A stretch of DNA of 64,000 nucleotides, taken from Pyrrhosoma nymphula (Eukaryota; Arthropoda; Insecta; Odonata; Coenagrionidae). The DNA is taken from the NCBI GenBank assembly GCA_963573305.1, contig OY754331.1, forward strand, positions 13,674,868 through 13,738,867. Direction: 5' to 3'. Numbering within the stretch: position 1 is the first letter of the stretch; every line of letters starts with the position of its first letter. The notes beneath the pieces are model-generated. The model was not told the origin of the DNA. It did not search any database and was given only the letters and a program-made list of their open reading frames with translations. A program made the position numbers and the translations under genes. Positions 58,143-64,000 of the stretch are shown here, one piece after another.

Positions 58143-59072
58143 TTGCCATTTGAATCGCAGGATCTGGCCGAACTCCAGGCAGCATTCATGGTTTGCCAAC
58201 TTTTTCTCCCATCCCTCTCCCGCTCCGTAATTACGAAACATTTTCGTCTTTATGCTCGCCCTTTCCCAACCAGCAAGCCATTCCACACACGCTCCCTCAT
58301 CGTTCAGTCGTATACGCACATCAACCCCCTTGCGTATCTCCAAAAAAAAAAAGGTTCTGTGTTTCCCGTGGATCGCCTATCGCATTTATTCAAGGCATCC
58401 CATTTGCCCCGTCGCTGCGAATCCCCCGAAATCCTTTTCCCGGCACAAACTCCCAACCCAACTGCCCCCGCCTTGATCTCTTCAAACTTTCTCCCTCCCC
58501 TTCGAGAAACTCTTCACTCTTTCCCAAACCACCTTTCGCCCTCCCCCGCATCCCAGACCCCTCTCTACACTTCCCTTAACCCCCCCACCCCCTCCAAAGG
58601 ACCCCTTTTTCCCACCCACCGTCTCAATTCTCTTCCTTCCCTTCCCATCCTCATTGGACAAAAAAATGGGTCGCCTTCTCCTCTCCGATCCTTCGGCGGC
58701 TTTTATTTTAATTTTATGTGTTGCCCTAGTGACGCCATTCCTAGTACCTCTCATCTCTCACTTACGGTAGCGCAGGTTTCTGCCCAAAATAGCCGAACCT
58801 CCAGAAACCGTCTATCTCGCCCTACCGAACTTACTCCTCACACTTCCCTTCATGTCTTCAATATTCCCTTTTTTCCATTTCTTCTCTCCTTCCGGGACTT
58901 CTCACCTGCGTCCTTCTTTCAAACTCCTTCTTCTCGTCGGTTTGCGTTCGCTTGGATTCCCTACCCTCGCCCTTTCCCAGTCTCTCTGTTCTTAAAATAT
59001 CATTTCCTTCGCTTAAGGTCCCCTAAAAAAAATGCAAATAGCCTGAGAGCCTTTTTATCTTCTATTTTATAA
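58143..59072 (+). other. Pyrimidine-rich island with a 309-codon open frame, probably not coding
   Basis: The longest + strand frame of the window outside the transposons (ATG at 58143). It is rich in Pro, Ser, Leu and Phe with no domain, signal or repeat unit. A 128-codon frame in another phase (58193-58579) overlaps it completely. Open length follows from the lack of purines and hence of stop codons. I cannot rule out an exon in this region, but nothing supports one. Confidence 0.6.
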
Positions 59073-59079
59073 AACTAAG

Positions 59080-60640
59080 GAACGCCATGCGAAAGGAAAA
59101 TCTACGGATTTTAAAGGCTGCGTATTCATCGCTGATTTTTCAATTCAGTGCACGGTCGAAGGGAGGAGGGAAATAGAATTGAAGAATTCTAATAGACTTC
59201 CTTTTCTAGTCAGGTGGACTCTTTTTTTTGGCACCCAAAGTAAATAACCCGCAGATTCAGGACAATTATCTGATATGCCTATGGTTTGGACTTTTTAACT
59301 TTGTTTCTCGATCTTTTATATATCTTGGATGAGTAATAATTTGAAATTCTTGTTGAAATTTATTTAACCATTCTCTGAGGCTTATAAGAGCTGCAGTCAC
59401 AATGTATTTTGCTCATCCTTTCTGTAAAACTGTAACACCAAATATGGAGCGGTGTAGAAACATGCTCACCATAAATTAACTTTCATATTTAGGTTTATGT
59501 TTTTATAAGTAGTGTTGAATATTTTTTTCTACACAAATTATGGTTGTGAAAAACGGCGTTCTAAAGCAATACACTGGAAAAGGATCGAGGGGTAAGATAA
59601 TTCTACTGCTAAACATAAGCTGTGAGCTTGAGATATCCAGTCAACATAAAAAGTGTGGTTTTATCAAGAAGCACATATTGCATTTAAAACTGAATAGGAA
59701 AATTACATTTTTCCAAGTGACGAATAACATCTTTTGGAAAAAAAATCATCCTGAAATAAATATTTAACTATTTTTTTTCATAAATTAGGCGGAGATTTAG
59801 CGTACCTTAAACCCTAACCCATAATAAATGTCCAAAGAATTTTTCTGGGTTGTTCTGGAATGTTTCCTACCAAAGTATTTTAAGCCATATAACAGACTAA
59901 AATATGCTGCATTGAATTGCTTAGTAGCAAAGGTATACTTACAGTGTCTACTCCAAAAAAGTGCTCCCGATTCCTCAGCATTCGCCACGTGTAGTAAGAA
60001 GCAAATTTCGAACTTGATCTGGAGAAGTAAATTGTAAACCATTTAGTATTCATTCCTTTGGGAACAACTTGTTTCACAGTGAACATCCAATAAAATTAAC
60101 AAAAACTTAGGGTGTGAGGAAATACTAAAATGGATATACGTGGATGACTTGAATCTAAAACTGACAGCTCTTTCAAACTAGGAGATACAAAAAAAAACAA
60201 TATTTTTAAATTGTAAATTCTTAAGGTTTCGGCTTTTATGGAAATATAATATTCTCGGATTTATCATAGCTACTGAAATCTAAAATTGCAAAAACTTTGG
60301 TTGTATTGTATGTGTTCCGAGGAAAAAATTGAAATTATATCATTGTTGTGTAGGTGTTTATAGGACTTCAGGAGTCACCATGGCATCCAAAAAATTAGTA
60401 AAAATAGTATTTTTTAATGCCGAGAATGGCAGCAATGCCCTCGATTCAAAAGTATTATGGTCATTTTCGACCATTTTATTTGGCTAGCCCCTTTAGGCAT
60501 TCATTTGGCCAACAACTAGTGCATAAATGAAGGTGATTTCTCTGTGAGGAGAGAAATGAATTCATTGCCATCGGAGAACGTCGCCAGAATAATGTCATCA
60601 AAATATATTGCTGCCCGGTTTTCGGCAATTAAGATGCTGA
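59080..60640. other. AT-rich stretch without recognised features
   Basis: No gene supported. Minus-strand residues IYFDDIILATFSDGN near 60600-60560 recall an RT YxDD box but have no supporting context. Confidence 0.45.
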
Positions 60641-60644
60641 ACAT

Positions 60645-60806
60645 AAAGAGGAATACAGGCATACAACAAATACAGAGGTGAACAGTGCGTTTAAAGGCAC
60701 GCAGAGCTAGAACGCATGGCTCTTTTCTTCTTCTTCGGCTATGCGTGCATTCAAACGCACTGTTCACCTCTGTATTTGTTGGTTGTCTGTATTCCTCTTT
60801 ACCTCT
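60645..60806. repeat. Fold-back, about 62-bp arms
   Basis: Arms 60645-60706 and 60744-60806 are inverted copies (core GAGGTGAACAGTGCGTTT / AAACGCACTGTTCACCTC) around a 37-bp centre. No hammerhead core was seen. Confidence 0.82.
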
Positions 60807-60870
60807 CCTCTTCCACTTTTGTTTGTCTCCTATATGGTGGGTGAAACAGTTCCTGCGCGCCATCTCTTGG

Positions 60871-61161
60871 CCTCTTGGCATATTTTACATATATAATATG
60901 CCAAGAGGGTTACCGAAAAAAACATAGACACAAGCGAATGACACTTACAAATTAAAACTTCCGATATTTCGGTGGAGTGAAGTATCCACCTTTCTCAAGG
61001 TAAAGAATAAGAATTTTAAAGGTAAAGGTAACATTAAGATTCTTACCCTTTTCCTTGAGAAAGGTGGATACTATACTCCACCGAAATATCGGAAGTTTTA
61101 ATTTGTGTCTTTCGCTTGTGTCTATATTTTTATCGGCCACCCTCTTGGCATATTTGATATT
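60871..61161. repeat. Nested fold-back, about 105-bp arms plus an inner 14-bp inverted pair
   Basis: Outer arms 60892-61000 and 61053-61161 are inverted copies with some changes. Each contains GGTGGA/TCCACC hairpin bases followed by GAAATATCGG. The word CCTCTTGGCATAT occurs at 60871, inverted at 60896-60908, and again at 61141, so a second small fold-back (60871-60884 / 60895-60908) sits on the left edge. GAAA after a stem resembles the other ribozyme fold-backs, but CUUGAGA does not fit CUGANGA. Confidence 0.8.
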
Positions 61162-64000
61162 CATCATCCAAGTGATTCTCCAAGAAGTTATATATAGTTA
61201 TATAATACAGAAGAAGTTATATATATATTATATTTAATACTCTAAGGTGTAATACTCCTGGAAAAAATAAAAAAAACTTTTAGGTTATATTCAGCCACTG
61301 TAGTCTAGGTTTCAACAACAAGAGCTAATGTATTTTTTGCGTTTTTATGCATCTGCTTCATTCATATCCTTGCCGAGGTGTGCAATAAGCTTTTATAAAA
61401 TCAGCATAAAGGAATACACATCGCATAAATTGGTGTCACTCGAGCGAAGGCTTGCAGCAGTAGGGAGATGCGTGTGTCAACAGGCAAGGTGACCGGATGT
61501 CTCCCACGGGTACCCTTCAGTGTTCTATGGTCCCTTTGAGTCACCGACCTTGCATGTTTTCCTTCCCTGGTACCATTCTCTTTGCAGAATTCGGTCACAA
61601 TTTTTATCAGCGTCGATAATAAGTAAATTTAGTCACATTTGTAATAAAAATGAATCGCGAATGTGTAAAATAAAAGCGGCGAAGAAAATTAGACCCGTTG
61701 ACATTTTATAACACCTCCGGAAAACTTTTGGAGACTTAATTCACCATCTAGACCTATTTCACCCTTTTTCCATTCTCATTGACGTTTTAATATACTCTTT
61801 TACTTATCATTTCGTCCCTCCCTATCTGCGTGTGCTTCTTAAATACTTCTATTTCACAAAATGTCTCTGATATGGTGGCATATTAATACATATTTTTTCA
61901 TGTTAAGAAAGTTATATTCTGCACCCAGATGTTGTTGCCCTACACCCAGTGGATATTCCAACGCAAATCGAATCGATAACATTGAGCCATCACCCTTCTT
62001 CAATGCCTTTCAGCCACATTGTTAATGTTTTGAATGAAATTTAAAATTTCGCGGTTTAAACGATGCGTCCACCACATATTATAACCGAAAGTTTCTAGGT
62101 TTTCCCTTTAACTAGTCGACCCGTGCGAAGCATTCGCACTGTATCCTCCTCAAATCTCACTTAATGGAAGTGCACACCGTATAGTTAGTACCGTGTAGTT
62201 AGTGCGTCATTGATGTAGGTGTGGGTTGAAGTAAGGAATAGATGTGTGTTAAAATTTTAGATTATATATTTTTTGAAACATAAGTTTAAGGTATTTACAT
62301 ATTTCCAGTATATTTACATGTTTACAGACTGGGATTTCAAAAACCCGTTTCTTTCAATTGTAATTTTTTGAAAAAAACTGAAATGTGAGTAATTTGTATA
62401 TTTTTCCGGTGTAGCGGTTAAGAAAAGCTTTAAAATGATGCCTCATTTATGAAAATTGATGAAGTATTAAGGAATTAATGGCGTACCGACAAAAAAAAGA
62501 CCTTGAGAAATAATATATATGATAGCAGATAAAGAAACAGATGTGGCTACTTAAAATGTGCAGCATGTGTCTTAAAAATTCTTTACATAAGTTAAGTATC
62601 AAAATTTATGTGCATAAAATTTACGAGCCCCACTTTTATGATGTGAGTGGATATCATGCAGGTATTAAGACTCACACACAGCATGGCATAATACTCCAAG
62701 TTCGCATGGTGCCAACCACGACATTAATCAACATTTGGTATTTATTCACATCGTAAAATTTGAATTCTTGCTGTTGATTGCAAATTTAAAAATCGCACTG
62801 TGTTCTATCAATCCGTAATTAGGAAAACAACGTGTTTCGTCGCTTAAGGGACATCATGAGGCATAGTTTCTGATTTCTGATTTAAAGTTGCCGGCGGAAA
62901 GTACGATATTTTTTACTTATTACCACCAGTATGCTCTTTCATCACTCGTTGGGTGGCAAGGGTATCTCTAAATTCTCGTTTGAACCGTAAACTTTTGAAG
63001 TTCATAATTTTAAATTATATAGCTTTATATAAAGCGATATCGATATGTATGCAAATTCGGTAGGTGTTGAAATATATGAATGTTGAGCGTTCTTAAAGGA
63101 TTCATCTCAGGTTTCCTTTTTCCTTGCACCTCCTGCGGCGTTACGTAGTCAGAGCCTTTCCTCGAGTTCCTTTCTTAAGAACTTTTAATTATTTCCGATC
63201 CAATTGCCGTAGCAATTGCTACTACATGTAATTTAATCGTGCATATATTATAATGTTTCTAAGCTGAAGTATTCTGATTTTATGGTAGGTATTCATGCCA
63301 GGTCTGAACTAAGCTAATGTCAGAGGAAACTGGAAAATTTAACAACATGCATTTTTAGATCAAAGTAAAATAATTATGGATGAGTTGAGCCGTTAGGAAT
63401 TACGTTTTTGTAGTTGGAGAAATCAGTGTAATAATCTTGATTGATGACGAGCATTGATACCTCTAGGATACTGTCATGTCTTAGAGCATTAAATGCAGTT
63501 ACATCTGTTAATTATCTCTGAGGAGCCGTGACAAAGAGAGCCCTCAATTATTTCGGAAGAGGAAAGGTTTGCCTCGCTGCTAATAGGATTATAAGATTAG
63601 AGCACATGTCACGCGTTTGCATTTCCATATTATCTTAGGAACAAGGTCAGAGACGTGTAGCTGAGGGGATTGAGGCATCTTTGTTGGGGTTTGGAATTAA
63701 TTCTTAGGGTTAATGGCAACAAGTACGCAATAACAACTAGCAGTAGGTGAGCGTTGGGATTAATTTCCGTTGAGGGGACAAAAGTATCGGCAATTGAGGA
63801 AGAGAATCCAACTACCCCTCTCTCCCATAACAGTTAAACAAACCAGTTCAATCCGGAGTCCCAAACGCAAATGCCGTCCCTTTGTTTTTGTGCCATGCTC
63901 TGAGTAGGGCTAATTAGCAGAGCTCTGTGACTATCAGTAATTCCATGGCCGTGACTTACGAATACTAAATAGCATGCACCGGAATCTTTCTATCCAGCCA
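61162..64000. other. AT-rich stretch without recognised features
   Basis: About 2.8 kb with short TA-rich microsatellite-like sequence at 61184-61235 and no supported gene, RNA or repeat family up to the window end. Confidence 0.5.

Noticed and set aside
58143..59072. 309-codon + strand reading frame as a novel protein gene
   Set aside because: Pyrimidine-rich low-complexity sequence lacks stop codons on +. A 128-codon frame in another phase overlaps it and no motif is present.
60560..60600. Reverse transcriptase catalytic box (IYFDDIILA) on minus
   Set aside because: No flanking RT blocks, and it sits next to fold-back sequence. Similarity is limited to a few residues.

Overview
The window looks like AT-rich, gene-poor nuclear DNA from an arthropod, most likely an insect. 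The reasons are the repeat families it carries: a Ty3/gypsy-type LTR element with a Lys-tRNA-type primer site, a piggyBac element inserted at TTAA, Penelope-like elements (PLEs) with GIY-YIG endonuclease ends, a PIF/Harbinger pair (transposase plus MADF protein), a LINE, 5S- and tRNA-derived SINE-like sequences, and two fragments of a multi-copy arthropod protein family of unknown function. I recognise no intact host gene, no CRISPR array, no operon and no functional rRNA or tRNA gene. The species cannot be named from the sequence. Almost every recognisable coding sequence belongs to a mobile element, and most are broken.

Layout: 1-4635 is unannotated AT-rich DNA with a pyrimidine-rich island at 3.3-3.9 kb. 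4640-10106 is a complete, minus-strand, structurally non-autonomous LTR retrotransposon: two 914-bp LTRs with no difference seen, a 4-bp target duplication, an intact gag with a SAP domain, and a protease fused in frame to the tail of an integrase, with RT, RNase H and the integrase core missing. Its LTR carries a TATA box, a perfect heat-shock element and paired forkhead-like palindromes. 10.7-11.4 kb is a decayed piece of the unknown family. 12.3-12.74 kb holds short tandem repeats. 13.5-14.47 kb is a GC-rich island. 14.5-15.2 kb is a PLE endonuclease end with a ribozyme-like motif. 15822-17674 is a whole piggyBac insertion with a broken transposase. 18.4 kb is 5S-derived. 21.6-22.85 kb is a 5'-truncated LINE. 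25.5-25.7 kb and 27.76-27.97 kb are fold-back repeats carrying hammerhead-ribozyme cores.

In the second half, 33.2-33.9 kb is a PLE with an open GIY-YIG reading frame, 34.28-35.96 kb a divergent Harbinger MADF/transposase pseudogene pair, 37.66-37.9 kb a tRNA-derived SINE, 43.9-44.08 kb a third ribozyme-type fold-back, 45.44-45.96 kb the N-terminal half of the unknown family, 46.7 kb a second tRNA-like sequence, 47.76-48.34 kb another PLE end, and 60.64-61.16 kb nested fold-backs. Between these lie AT-rich stretches and a recurring class of 0.25-0.9 kb pyrimidine-rich (or purine/G-rich) islands. Their long reading frames are compositional artefacts.

The strongest leads are the non-autonomous LTR element with a stress-type promoter and the set of PLE-linked fold-backs carrying hammerhead cores with palindromic stem III. 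All calls come from reading the sequence and from memory of families; no database search was run.
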